64,000 nucleotides of DNA from Desulfocarbo sp964620595 (GTDB lineage Bacteria; Desulfobacterota; Desulfarculia; Desulfarculales; Desulfarculaceae): positions 10,007 to 74,006 of the forward strand of contig CAZUHP010000013.1 of the NCBI GenBank assembly GCA_964620595.1. The letters are read 5' to 3'. The number at the start of each line of letters is the position of its first letter. The first letter of the stretch is position 1. Of the stretch, positions 50,893 through 60,318 are shown piece after piece. The translations under genes and the position numbers were made by a program. The notes under the pieces were generated by a model. That model was not told where the DNA came from and did not search any database. It saw only the letters and a list, made by a program, of their open reading frames with translations.

Positions 50893-51334
50893 ACGGGGCA
50901 GGCGGGCCAAGCCGTGGAATGTGGCACGCCGTCGCAACGCACTTCTCGCGGCGGATGTGAAGATCGCCGAACAAGATATTGGCTTGTCGGCGATTCGTGA
51001 CGCCACAGACGAAGCGCTCAAGCAGATGGCGGAGCGGGTGAAGGACCGGGCCAAGCAGACTTCGGCCTTCGCGGACCACACCGGGAACCTGAGGCGGTCC
51101 ATCCGCGTGCTGGAACACCCCCACGCCCTGGGCTACATCGTCCGCGCCGGTGGAACCGGAGAATCGGGACACGCCCACCTCGTCGAATTTGGCCACGCCC
51201 AAGTAACCAAGGACGGTCGGATCGTGGGACACGTGCCACCGCATCCCTTCCTGCGGCCAGCATTGGAAGAGGAGGTGGCCGCCCAGGGCTGGGTGTACAA
51301 CCCCCGCTCCGGGGGCTTCATCTCGTCGGGGTAG
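50885..51334 (+). CDS. HK97 gp10-like tail protein
   Basis: 149 residues. GNLRRSIRVLEH, HAHLVEFGHAQ and HPFLRPALEEE are the gp10 family landmarks. It connects head and tail. It starts eight bases before the end of the adaptor gene. Confidence 0.87.
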   Translation: MGKRGRRAKPWNVARRRNALLAADVKIAEQDIGLSAIRDATDEALKQMAERVKDRAKQTSAFADHTGNLRRSIRVLEHPHALGYIVRAGGTGESGHAHLVEFGHAQVTKDGRIVGHVPPHPFLRPALEEEVAAQGWVYNPRSGGFISSG

Positions 51335-51337
51335 GCC

Positions 51338-51736
51338 ATGAAGGAACTGTTTCAGGCCATCATGACGGCCTTCAACGCGGACCCGCCGCCCGAGCTGCAC
51401 AACCTGCTCTCCGGGCGGCTTTTCTTTGACCACGCCCCCCAGGGGGAGCGGGCCCCGTTCGCCGTTATGAGCCCCATTGCGGGGACCAACTTCGACACCT
51501 TTTCGACCCGCATCACCAACCTGCGCTTCCAGGTGTCGCTGTTTTCCGCTCAGGATAGTTCGGCCGAGTGCTGGAACCTGTGCCGGGCGGCCACGGGCTT
51601 CTTCGAGAAAACCGACTTCGCGGTGAACGGCTGCACCGTGAGGCTGATTCGGATCATGGAACCGCTGCCCCGCCGGGGCGGCGAGAGGCTTTGGGCGGCG
51701 CATGGCGACTACCGGGCGCTGATCCAGGACATCTAA
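51338..51736 (+). CDS. Tail completion protein (DUF3168-like)
   Basis: 132 residues with the gpU/DUF3168 pattern: short helix LFQAIMTAFNAD, LSGRLFFDHAPQGERAPFAVM, then beta strands FQVSLFSAQD. Acts at the tail terminator position. The assignment rests on order and pattern. Confidence 0.7.
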   Translation: MKELFQAIMTAFNADPPPELHNLLSGRLFFDHAPQGERAPFAVMSPIAGTNFDTFSTRITNLRFQVSLFSAQDSSAECWNLCRAATGFFEKTDFAVNGCTVRLIRIMEPLPRRGGERLWAAHGDYRALIQDI

Positions 51737-51749
51737 CAGGAGGGAAACA

Positions 51750-52436
51750 ATGAGTCGTCCCGAATACAAGCTGGGAACCGATGTTGCGGTGGTGCTCAAG
51801 TGCGGCACCGCCGACGAGGCCGTGATCAAGGGCCTGAACAAGCTGGGGCTGCCGGAGCTGATGCGCGAGGTGATCAGCATTCAGGAGTTCCGCACCGATT
51901 TCGACATTGAGTTCACCACCGCGGGCAAGTACGGCCGCGTCACCTTCGGCGGCAACCTGGTTCTGGGCGACACCAAGGGCCAGGACCAGCTCAAGCAGTA
52001 CCTCATCGAAAACGCCAAGATCACCGACTGCCGGTTCTATCTGGACCTGGAGAATTTCGTGACCGTGGACCTCGCCAACGACCCGGAAGCGTGTTTCCAG
52101 GTGGTTCGGGTGACCCCCGGCCAGGCGGACAAGAGCGGCACCTTCCCCCTGGACTGCGAGATGGTCTGCGGGGGGCGCTTCGCCTACTTCGTGAGGCACC
52201 TGACCGCCGACACCATCGCCTTCGTGGCCACCGGTAACAAGATCACCGACAGCGCCAGCGGGTTAGTGGACGCGGGCTTCGAGGCCGGCCAGACCCTCAT
52301 CGTGGAGGGCAGCGCCAGCAACGACGGCCAGTACCTCATCGAAAGCGTGACCGCCGGCGAGATCGTGCTCTCGGGCGGCACCATCACCGACGAGGCCGCC
52401 GGCAACTCCATCAGCCTGCACGGCGGCACCCTGTAG
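51750..52436 (+). CDS. Major tail tube protein with added C-terminal domain
   Basis: 228 residues. Residues 1-150 form the tube domain. The last 85 (ADTIAFVATGNKITDSASGLVDAGFEAGQTLIVEGSASNDGQYL) form a beta sandwich-like extra domain that may decorate the tail surface. AGGAGG before the ATG; the strong site fits high expression. Confidence 0.8.
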   Translation: MSRPEYKLGTDVAVVLKCGTADEAVIKGLNKLGLPELMREVISIQEFRTDFDIEFTTAGKYGRVTFGGNLVLGDTKGQDQLKQYLIENAKITDCRFYLDLENFVTVDLANDPEACFQVVRVTPGQADKSGTFPLDCEMVCGGRFAYFVRHLTADTIAFVATGNKITDSASGLVDAGFEAGQTLIVEGSASNDGQYLIESVTAGEIVLSGGTITDEAAGNSISLHGGTL

Positions 52437-52454
52437 TAACAACCGGAGGACCAC

Positions 52455-52838
52455 ATGAAGCTGAAGGAGTACGTCAAGGAGATCACCGCCACCTTCCAGG
52501 TGCCCGGCGACGAGGACGGCGCCGAGGTTACCTTGCGCCTGCTGACCCCCGGCGAGGAAGACGAGGTCATGGAGGAGTCCACCTCCGTGCAGTTCCGCGA
52601 CGGCGAACTGGAAACTCGGCTGGACAACGGCAAGCATTCCAGGGGGCTGTTTTGCAAGCGCGTCAAGTCCTGGAAGAACATCTACGGCGAGGACGGCAAA
52701 CCGCTGCCCTGCACCGACGAGAACAAGCTCAAGGTGGCTGGGCTGGTGCCGGGCTTCGCCCGCTGGGTGGGCGAGTGCTACCAGAAGCTCGCCGAGGACC
52801 ACCGGCGCAAGGAGATTGAGCTCGAAAAAAACTCCTAG
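52455..52838 (+). CDS. Tail assembly chaperone (G product)
   Basis: 127 residues (VTLRLLTPGEEDEVMEE, then LCVQF-like strands). At its end the codons GAA AAA AAC TCC TAG contain the slippery heptamer A AAA AAC (52826-52832). A -1 shift joins the next frame (52832-53206) to give a 250-residue GT fusion, which helps assemble the tape measure. Confidence 0.85.
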   Translation: MKLKEYVKEITATFQVPGDEDGAEVTLRLLTPGEEDEVMEESTSVQFRDGELETRLDNGKHSRGLFCKRVKSWKNIYGEDGKPLPCTDENKLKVAGLVPGFARWVGECYQKLAEDHRRKEIELEKNS

Positions 52839-53206
52839 AGTTCGCGCGCTGGCTGGCCCAGGCGGACCGGCCGGCGTGCGAGGACTGCCGCCGGGCATAC
52901 GCCATCACCCGGTGGGACACCGAGGAGGACCTGCGGCGCAAGGCCGGGGGTCCTCCTTGTGACACGTGCCGGCCGCCTCTGCATCGGGACAATGCGGAGG
53001 CGGTCAGTGTTTATCAGCTTTGCGCCGGCCAGTGGATCATGGGCTTCAACGGCCCCGTAGCCCTGAACCTGCTGGCGGTGGAAAGCGTGATGCGCCTGAT
53101 GGGGGTGCGCGATCCGCTCACCTGCCTCAAGCGCGTACAGATCCTGGCCGCGGCCGCCATCGAGGCCGCGAACAAGAAAACGCCCAAGCAAGATGCGCCT
53201 ACCTAG
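52832..53206 (+). CDS. T part of the tail assembly chaperone, made by -1 frameshift
   Basis: 124 codons open in the -1 frame immediately after the slippery site, with no start codon or ribosome-binding site of its own. It encodes FARWLAQADRPACEDCRRAY, a CxxC...CxxC zinc-binding-like pair, and a helical end. It stops 14 bp after the tape-measure start. Classical gpG-gpGT arrangement. Confidence 0.88.
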   Translation, partial: LLEFARWLAQADRPACEDCRRAYAITRWDTEEDLRRKAGGPPCDTCRPPLHRDNAEAVSVYQLCAGQWIMGFNGPVALNLLAVESVMRLMGVRDPLTCLKRVQILAAAAIEAANKKTPKQDAPT

Positions 53207-56200
53207 TCTAGAAGTTGAGATACGCGGCAACCTGGATGAGCTGCAAAAGGACCTGACCCGTGCCACGGGGCTGGTGCGCCAAAGCGGGCGGGAGATATCC
53301 GACTCCCTGAACAACGCCTTCACCGACAAGCAGGCCGCCAACTATCTCAACTCCCTGGTGCGCAACTTGAGCAAGGTGGAGCGCACCGCCAAGGTCACGG
53401 GCCGGTCGTTCGACCGCCTCAAGCTGGACCTCAAGGAGGTTTCTCACCTCACAGGCCTCACCGACCGCAGCTTCCAGAAACTTCAGCGGCGGATGCTCCA
53501 GACCCAGGCGGAGCGGGCCCAGGAACGGGCCCTGAAGGCCATCGCCCGCCAGGCCAATTTGACCCGGACCGAGCTGGCGCGGCTGCGTTGGCAGTTGGGT
53601 GACCAAAAAGGTGCGATACGCGAATACGCCCGAGAAGGCGCATCGCATTTCCAGGCCATGACCAGTCGCATCTTCAGCCTGCGCACGGCACTGCTGGGCC
53701 TGGGCTTGGTGTATGTGGCCAGGGATGCCGTGCGCACCGCCAGTAGCTTCGAAACCCTGCAGATCAGCCTGGAGACGGTGACCGGTTCGGCCCAGGCCGC
53801 CAAAGCCGCCATGGACTGGATCACCGACTTCACCAAGAACACCCCCTTCCAGCTCGAAGAGGTGGCCAACGCCTTCCGCAAGCTCAGCGCCTACGGCCTG
53901 GAGCCCGTCAAGTACCTGGAGCGCCTGGGCGACACCGCCAGCGCCATGGGCAAGACCCTGGACCAGGCGGTGGAGATGTTCGCCGACGCGGCCACCGGCG
54001 AGTTCGAGCGTCTGAAGGAGTTCGGCGTCCGGGCCAAGGTCGAGGGCGACAAGGTGACCTTCTCCTGGATGGAGAACGGCCGCCGAATGACCCGGACGGT
54101 TCATAAGACCCAGGTTGCCATCACCGAGGCCCTGGCCGGCATCTTCGCGCGCTACCGGGGCGGCATGAAGCGGCAGATGGACTCCTGGAGCGGCATGATG
54201 TCCAACCTCATGGACATCTGGACCATGTTCCAGAAGGAGGTGATGGAGAGCGGCCCCTTCCGGGAGATGAAGGCCCAGCTCAAGGACTTCCTGGACTACC
54301 TGAATACTCCTGAAGGCAAGGCGGCGCTTGAAGATTGGGCGGAAGAGGCTGGAAAGCTTTTCAAGGACGCGGTTGAGCTGGGCGAAAAGATGGTGCCCGT
54401 GATCAAGGATATAGGCAAGGAGGCTCAGGTCCTGGTCAACGGCATCACTTCTCTGCCTGACTGGATTCTGTCCGCTGGCGTGCTCGGTGCACTTTTCTTT
54501 GGCAAAAAGGGTGCCGTAGTGGCCGGGCTTGCGCTGCATGTGATTGGTGCTGCGGCCGTAGACATCGAAATGCTCCAACGAACCCTGAAGTCTGGGGGTT
54601 CGGTGTGGGATTGGCTTAGCAAGCGGGACTGGACTGGCGATCTAAGCGAGCTTGATGCTTACCTCAAGCGCCGTGAAATGCTCCTGAAGCACAAGCAGGT
54701 CATGTCCGGCGCTACCCCCATCACTCCGGGCGGTATCGGCACCATCCTCTCCGAGAGCGAGCTGCGTGCGGCAGAAACCAGGCAGGGCGTCCTTGCAAGA
54801 ATCGCCCAACGGCGTGCGGCAGAAACCGAAAAGGCCACCGCCAAGGCCTATGAGGCCACGGGCAAGGCCCTGGAGAAGCACTTCCGGCAGCGTGCCCGCC
54901 TGGAAACGCAGTGGGCGGCGGTCCAGCGCACCCTGCGCCGGCGCGACATGACCGAAACCGAGCGTGCCCTGGACGACCTGGAGCACCGCTACCAGGGCTA
55001 CTACCAGACCCTGGAGGACCTGGCCGCCGAAGACTACGAGGTGGGGGTGCGCTACGAGGAGCTCAAGGCCCAGCTTTCCGCGGCCGCAGCCGAGGAGCGC
55101 ACCAAGATTTTGGAGGAGGCGGCCAAGAAACAGGCCGAGGCCAACAAGACCGCCCTCCAGCGCATGCTGGAGGACTGGACCGACCTGAACCGCCAGATGG
55201 AGGCGCTCAGCGAGGAGGCCTTGCGCGACATCCAGTCCGGGTTCAGGGATTTCTTCCGGAACCTGCTGGCAGGTGGCGAGGACGCCTTCGAAAGCCTGTG
55301 GCAGGTGTTCGAAAACATCGCCATCAACGCCATCGCCCAGGTGGCCACCATGATGGCCACCAACCTGTTCGCGCGAGGCCTGGGCGCAGTCATGCCTGGC
55401 GGGGGCCTGCTGCCGAACCTGGGCGGCGGCTTCAACATCTCCGACCTGACCTCGCTGTTCAAGCAGGCCGGTACCTGGTTGAACGACGCATTCTCGCCGG
55501 TCACCGGCGCCACCAACTACGGCGCGATACAGAGCGACTGGGCGGGCATCAACGCGGACATGGGCGCTCCCGGTACTCCCGCCGGGTTCCAGATGAACAC
55601 GCTGTGGGGGGGCGGCGGCTTCGGCCTGGGCAACGCCCTGGGCATCGCCGGCGGCCTGTGGGGCGTGTTCAACGCCTACCAGAGCGGCGATCCTCTGTCC
55701 GGCGTGCTGGCCGGGGCCATGGGCGGCACCGCGGTCATGCCGGGCATCGGCACCGCGGTAGGCGCGCTCATTGGCCTGGGCGCGGGCCTGCTGGGCGGCG
55801 ATGACGGCCCCAGTTCCGGCGAGCTGGGCTGGATGCAGTTCCAAAAGGACATCGAAAAGCTGAGCCGGCTCAAGCGCGGGGAGATGGACCTCTCCACCTA
55901 CCTGGACACCATCCGCCAGTTCCACCAGTCCGACAACCGCGCGCGGGCGGCCGGCTGGAGCCCCGAGAAGGTCGAGGCACTCATGCGCCGGAAGATGGGC
56001 CAGGCGTGGGAGTGGTGGATGCCCGGCGCCGAGATGGTCGGCGGCCGCCAGGACTTCGAGGGCACGCAGACCCCCGAATACTGGAAGCGGGCCACCACCG
56101 GCTGGCTGTTCGGCCGGGCCTTCGGCGGCGAGGCCGGCGGCGGGTGGGCCTCGGCCAATCTGGACCAGGTGAACAAGGTTCTGGACAGCCTGCCGGTGGA

Positions 56201-57290
56201 GACGGTGGAGGCCCTGGGCGAATCCATGATGCGCCTCAAGGAGAGCGCCGGGGTGTTCGGGGTCACCCTGGAGGACCTGTTCAGGGACATCGACGCTGCG
56301 CAGCTCCGCAGCGGCGAGTGGGCCGACATTCTGCGGGAGCGCCTGCAGCCGGCCCAACTGCTCAGCCGCATGGAGGACGAGCTGCGGGCCCAGGGGCTCG
56401 CCAACCTCGAGATTGCCCAAAGAAAGGTGACCGCGGTCATCGACACCCTGCTGGGCAGCTTCAACATGGGCCAGGAGGAGACCGACTCCTGGATCGAGCA
56501 ACTGCTCAACGCCAACGCCACCCAGGCCGACCTGGCCGCCAAGATGCGGGAGTACCAGGACATCATCAAGCAGTTGCAGGGCCTGCGCCAGGGCGAGGAG
56601 GACAAGGCGCGGTCCCTGATCGCCCGGGGGCGCGAGCTGCGCAAGGAGCTGGGCCTGGGCGAGGGCGCCTTCACCAGCGTGGACAAGGCCCTGGAGCGCA
56701 TCGGCAAGACGCTGGACCAGAAGACCCTGCCCGCCCTGGAGCGGCTGCTCAATCTCATCAGCCACGCGGCGGGGCGGCATGGCAGCGAGACTTACCACCA
56801 CGGCGGGCTGATCCTGCACCACGGTGGCCTGGTGGACGCGGCCCTGGCGGCCGGGCTCATCACCCCCCATGGCGGGATCACCCGCATGCACTCCGGCGGT
56901 CTGCGGCCGGACGAGCGCTGGGTGCTGGCCCAGGCTGGCGAGTTCATGATGCAGCGTCGGGCGGTGGACTACTGGGGGCTTGATTTCATGCGGGCCATCA
57001 ACGAGATGGCGGTCCCCCGGGCCGCGCTGTCTCCGGCCCCGCCTCCGGCCGCGCCGGCCATGCCGCCCGCAGTACTTCCCCCGCCGCAGTCCCACGCCAG
57101 CGGCGGAACCTCGTCCGCCGCAGCCCCGGTGATCAACCTGACGGTGACCGTGCACGTGGACGGCGGCGCCGACCTCTCGCCCGAAGCCGTGGGCGAGGCC
57201 GTGGCTGAGGCCGTGGAGCACAAGCTGACCGAGGCCCACAACCGGGGCTTGGCCTTTGGCCACCGCAACCACACGGAGGTGGGGCTGTGA
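53193..57290 (+). CDS. Tape measure protein
   Basis: 1365 residues, the longest gene. An N-terminal coiled coil, the minor-tail domain about 165-360 (SFETLQISLETVTGSAQAAK), hydrophobic Gly-rich segments (about 410-450 and 830-880), more coils, and a C-terminal end with HHGG repeats (GLILHHGGLVDAAL, GRIPMHSGG-like) and WVLAQAGEFMMQR. It fixes tail length; at about 0.15 nm per residue that is near 200 nm. A stretch around 54,290-54,790 is noticeably AT-richer. Confidence 0.93.
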   Translation: MRLPSLEVEIRGNLDELQKDLTRATGLVRQSGREISDSLNNAFTDKQAANYLNSLVRNLSKVERTAKVTGRSFDRLKLDLKEVSHLTGLTDRSFQKLQRRMLQTQAERAQERALKAIARQANLTRTELARLRWQLGDQKGAIREYAREGASHFQAMTSRIFSLRTALLGLGLVYVARDAVRTASSFETLQISLETVTGSAQAAKAAMDWITDFTKNTPFQLEEVANAFRKLSAYGLEPVKYLERLGDTASAMGKTLDQAVEMFADAATGEFERLKEFGVRAKVEGDKVTFSWMENGRRMTRTVHKTQVAITEALAGIFARYRGGMKRQMDSWSGMMSNLMDIWTMFQKEVMESGPFREMKAQLKDFLDYLNTPEGKAALEDWAEEAGKLFKDAVELGEKMVPVIKDIGKEAQVLVNGITSLPDWILSAGVLGALFFGKKGAVVAGLALHVIGAAAVDIEMLQRTLKSGGSVWDWLSKRDWTGDLSELDAYLKRREMLLKHKQVMSGATPITPGGIGTILSESELRAAETRQGVLARIAQRRAAETEKATAKAYEATGKALEKHFRQRARLETQWAAVQRTLRRRDMTETERALDDLEHRYQGYYQTLEDLAAEDYEVGVRYEELKAQLSAAAAEERTKILEEAAKKQAEANKTALQRMLEDWTDLNRQMEALSEEALRDIQSGFRDFFRNLLAGGEDAFESLWQVFENIAINAIAQVATMMATNLFARGLGAVMPGGGLLPNLGGGFNISDLTSLFKQAGTWLNDAFSPVTGATNYGAIQSDWAGINADMGAPGTPAGFQMNTLWGGGGFGLGNALGIAGGLWGVFNAYQSGDPLSGVLAGAMGGTAVMPGIGTAVGALIGLGAGLLGGDDGPSSGELGWMQFQKDIEKLSRLKRGEMDLSTYLDTIRQFHQSDNRARAAGWSPEKVEALMRRKMGQAWEWWMPGAEMVGGRQDFEGTQTPEYWKRATTGWLFGRAFGGEAGGGWASANLDQVNKVLDSLPVETVEALGESMMRLKESAGVFGVTLEDLFRDIDAAQLRSGEWADILRERLQPAQLLSRMEDELRAQGLANLEIAQRKVTAVIDTLLGSFNMGQEETDSWIEQLLNANATQADLAAKMREYQDIIKQLQGLRQGEEDKARSLIARGRELRKELGLGEGAFTSVDKALERIGKTLDQKTLPALERLLNLISHAAGRHGSETYHHGGLILHHGGLVDAALAAGLITPHGGITRMHSGGLRPDERWVLAQAGEFMMQRRAVDYWGLDFMRAINEMAVPRAALSPAPPPAAPAMPPAVLPPPQSHASGGTSSAAAPVINLTVTVHVDGGADLSPEAVGEAVAEAVEHKLTEAHNRGLAFGHRNHTEVGL

Positions 57291-58780
57291 GCACGACCTT
57301 CGCGGAGTGGGCCGCCCGGCGCGACACCCAAAAGGTGTACGCGGCTGACCTGGAGGTGGTGCGGATCAGCGACGGCGCCACCCTCACGGTGCGTCTGTCC
57401 ACCCACGGCGGAGTGTGGGACGGCAGCCACTACTACGTACCGGCCCTGAGAGGTTTGCCTGTTGTGCGGCACCGCTTTCAGAAGCTGACCAGCGGCCGGT
57501 CCCTGGTGAGCTTCGGAAACCTGGACGTGGCCCTGGACCCGGAGGTGGAGATCACCGACGGGCTCACCATGGACGACCTGCTGGCCGACTATGCCTGGGC
57601 CGGCCGGCCCATCACCGTGAGGGTGGGCGGCCCCGAACTGGACTGGGGTGACTGGGGGGTCGTGCTGGCGGGCCGCTTGGGGCAGCCGGAGTACACCGTG
57701 GAGAGGGCCCGCATCCCGGTGGCGGCCGCGAGCGAGGACCTGCGCCAGCGGGAGGCGCCGCCCAACACCTATGACGACACGGTGACCGCCTCGGCCCGGG
57801 GCAGGGCCAAACCCCTCTGCTGGGGCTGGTGCTACAACGTGGCGCCAGTGCTCACCGGCGAGAACCCCTGGGTCTACCAGGTGCACGACCCCGCCTTTGG
57901 CCCCATTCAGGCGGTGGATGCGGTGTACGTGGACGGGGTGCAGACGACCAGCGGGTTCACGGTGGACCTCAGCCAGGGGACCGTGACGTTCACGGCCGAC
58001 CCCCAGGGGACCGTCACCCTGGACGTGCGCGGCAGGGTGGCGGCCGGCTCTTTCCTGGAGCTGCCCGGCGATATCATTCAGGACCTGCTGACCAGCGTGG
58101 CTGGGTACTCCACGGACGACATCGACGCGGCCTCGTTCAGCCAGTTCAACACTGACGCGCCCTATCCGGTGGGCCTGTACCTGGACACCTCCAGGCAGGT
58201 CCTATCCGTGGTGGATGGGGTGCTCAACGGCCTGCTGGGGTCGCTGGGGGTGTCCCGAGCCGGCAAACTTTTTCTGCACCGTTTCACCGCCCCTGCCGGG
58301 CCTCCGGCCCTGGAGCTGCTGGGGGAGCTGGAGGTCCTGGACCTGCGGGTGGAGCCCGAGGAGCGCCTGTACTGGCGGGTACGGGTCGGGGGGGAGCGCT
58401 GTTGGTCTACCAACACCTCCCCAGCCGCCTCTGTGACGGCCGACCGGCGCGCATGGCTCAAGGAGGCCTACCGCTGGCGGGAGGTCCAGGACAGCGCGGT
58501 GCAGGGGCTCTATCCCCTGGCCGGCGAGGCCAAGCACGAGACTCTGCTCAAGGAGCTGGCGGACTGCGCCACGGTGGCCGGCTGGTGGCTGGACCTGTTC
58601 GGCCAGCGCCGGCGGCTGCTCTCCTGCCGCGTCAAGCTCCAGCCCCTCGCGGTCGAGCTGGGGGACGTGGTGCAGGTATCCCTGGGTCGCTTTGGCCTGG
58701 GCTCCGGCTGGCTGGGCCGAGTGGTCGAAGTCAAAGAAGACCACCTCAAGAGCGAGGTGGACCTCAAGCTGTGGGGTTAG
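57287..58780 (+). CDS. Tail tip / baseplate hub-like protein
   Basis: 497 residues. Beta-rich N-terminal half (VYAADLEVVRISDGATLTVRLSTHGGVWDG) and a C-terminal half (VELGDVVQVSLGRFGLGSGWLGRVVEVKEDHLKSEVDLKLWG) like the end of tail-hub proteins. It overlaps the tape measure stop by four bases. Assigned by position and overall pattern. Confidence 0.6.
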   Translation: MSTTFAEWAARRDTQKVYAADLEVVRISDGATLTVRLSTHGGVWDGSHYYVPALRGLPVVRHRFQKLTSGRSLVSFGNLDVALDPEVEITDGLTMDDLLADYAWAGRPITVRVGGPELDWGDWGVVLAGRLGQPEYTVERARIPVAAASEDLRQREAPPNTYDDTVTASARGRAKPLCWGWCYNVAPVLTGENPWVYQVHDPAFGPIQAVDAVYVDGVQTTSGFTVDLSQGTVTFTADPQGTVTLDVRGRVAAGSFLELPGDIIQDLLTSVAGYSTDDIDAASFSQFNTDAPYPVGLYLDTSRQVLSVVDGVLNGLLGSLGVSRAGKLFLHRFTAPAGPPALELLGELEVLDLRVEPEERLYWRVRVGGERCWSTNTSPAASVTADRRAWLKEAYRWREVQDSAVQGLYPLAGEAKHETLLKELADCATVAGWWLDLFGQRRRLLSCRVKLQPLAVELGDVVQVSLGRFGLGSGWLGRVVEVKEDHLKSEVDLKLWG

Positions 58781-58783
58781 GAC

Positions 58784-59653
58784 ATGCCTCGGCTGCGATT
58801 CCTGATAGACAACTCGGGCCTTGATGGCGCAGCCCTGACGGCCTCCAGCGAGGCCACGGGGTTCCCCGTGGACAATCTCCAAGACCAGCTTCGCACTCGC
58901 CAGTGGCGCACCACCGGCTGCGCCAGCGAGTACGTGGACATCGACTTCGGCGAGGAGGTCTATGCCTCCGGCCTGGCCCTGATCAACCACAACCTGACGC
59001 CCACGGGGAAGATCACGTTCACCGCCGGCGACAGCCCGGGAGACGACAGCCTGCTCTCGGTGGAGTTCGACGCAGTGGAGCCCGCTATCGGCTTTGGGGA
59101 GGGCGGCTTTGGCCTGCACGGCTTTGGCGGCTACCTCACCCGGGAGGAGATCGCCAAATACTCCACCGACCCCGTAGGCATCTACTACTTCGAGGGAGTC
59201 ACCGCCCGCTATTGGCGGATGGCGGTCGAGGACCCGGACAACAGTGACGGCTATCTCGCGGTGGGGCGGATGATCCTCTGTGAGGCGATCGAGAGCCCGC
59301 GTCTGCCCCGGGAGGGGCTGCGTTTCGTGCCCGTGGACGAGACCTACCGCCACACCAAGCGCAGTCTGGGAGGCCAGAAGTGGGCCAACCGCCAGCCCCG
59401 CTTTAGGCGGCTGGAGATCGAGTTGGCCTACATCCCCCCGGACAGCGTGTGGTGGGGAATCGTGTCCATGCTGCGGGAGGTGGGCACCACCCAGGACTTC
59501 GTGACTGACTATGTTCTTGAGGTGTCGGGCGACGAGCAGGGCATGGACTTCTGGGTGGGGTGCCTGTACGGCCGGCTGGCGAACAACGCTGGTGTTCGAC
59601 TCACTAACCCGCATTATGGCCATGCCAAGCTGGTCATTGAGGAGAGCCTGTGA
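58784..59653 (+). CDS. Tail tip protein with discoidin-like beta domain
   Basis: 289 residues. Residues about 15-165 resemble a discoidin/F5-8C-type jelly roll (DNLQDQLRTRQWRTTG, YVDIDFGEEV, YWRMAVEDPDNSDGYLAVGRM), which often binds sugars. C-terminal beta part with WWGIVSMLREVGTTQ. Probable adsorption apparatus component. Confidence 0.55.
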   Translation: MPRLRFLIDNSGLDGAALTASSEATGFPVDNLQDQLRTRQWRTTGCASEYVDIDFGEEVYASGLALINHNLTPTGKITFTAGDSPGDDSLLSVEFDAVEPAIGFGEGGFGLHGFGGYLTREEIAKYSTDPVGIYYFEGVTARYWRMAVEDPDNSDGYLAVGRMILCEAIESPRLPREGLRFVPVDETYRHTKRSLGGQKWANRQPRFRRLEIELAYIPPDSVWWGIVSMLREVGTTQDFVTDYVLEVSGDEQGMDFWVGCLYGRLANNAGVRLTNPHYGHAKLVIEESL

Positions 59654-59955
59654 TGGCAGACTACAGCGCACTTTTGGACAAACTGAGGCTTCGGGCGAGC
59701 GGGTGGGGCACCGTTCTGCGAGATTTCATTTCCCAGGTCGGTACGGACCTGGCCGGAAAGGCGCCTGCTGACCACGTGCACGAGGGCGCGGGCGGAGACC
59801 CGCTGCTCAGCCGTGACGGCGTGCTGCCCACCGGGCTCACCCTCAACCTGGACTCGATCAGCGGCCAGGTGGAGGTGGCGCGGGACGGCACGGTGCAGCG
59901 CAGCCTGGCCGGCCACGACCTGCACAGCCTGCTGTTCGTTGAGATGTTTGGATAG
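59653..59955 (+). CDS. Small tail-associated protein
   Basis: 100 residues, start overlapping the previous stop (TGATGG). GKAPADHVHEGAGGDPLLSRDGVLPTGLTLNLDS has the DHxH pattern common in phage tail-fibre connector segments. No further recognition. Confidence 0.5.
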   Translation: MADYSALLDKLRLRASGWGTVLRDFISQVGTDLAGKAPADHVHEGAGGDPLLSRDGVLPTGLTLNLDSISGQVEVARDGTVQRSLAGHDLHSLLFVEMFG

Positions 59956-59967
59956 GAGGAGGGGACA

Positions 59968-60318
59968 ATGGCTATTCTGAGCAAGGCCGGCCTCAGTGCC
60001 GCGCCGGCCGGCAACGGGCCGATCTCGATAACCGGCACGGATGCGGCCTCGGCCAATACCATCCACACCGCGGTGGCGGGCACGGGCGCAGAGGATTGGG
60101 ACGAGGTTTGGCTGACGGCCACCAACACCACGTCCGACGACCGCCTGCTCACGCTCCTGATCGGCGGCACCGCAGTGGGGCCGGTGCGGATCCCCGCCTA
60201 CACAGCCTACCGGGTGTTGGATGGTCACCCGCTGCAGAACGGCCTGGCGGTCGCGGCCTATGCGGACGCAAGCGGGGTGGTGGTCCAGGGCTACGTCAAC
60301 CAGATGAGGGCGGCATGA
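59968..60318 (+). CDS. Small tail protein of unknown function
   Basis: 116 residues, beta-rich (EDWDEVWLTATNTTSDDRLLTLLIGGTAVGPVRIPAYTAYRVLDG), probably a jelly-roll or receptor-binding accessory. Strong site AGGAGGAGG before the ATG. Confidence 0.55.
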   Translation: MAILSKAGLSAAPAGNGPISITGTDAASANTIHTAVAGTGAEDWDEVWLTATNTTSDDRLLTLLIGGTAVGPVRIPAYTAYRVLDGHPLQNGLAVAAYADASGVVVQGYVNQMRAA

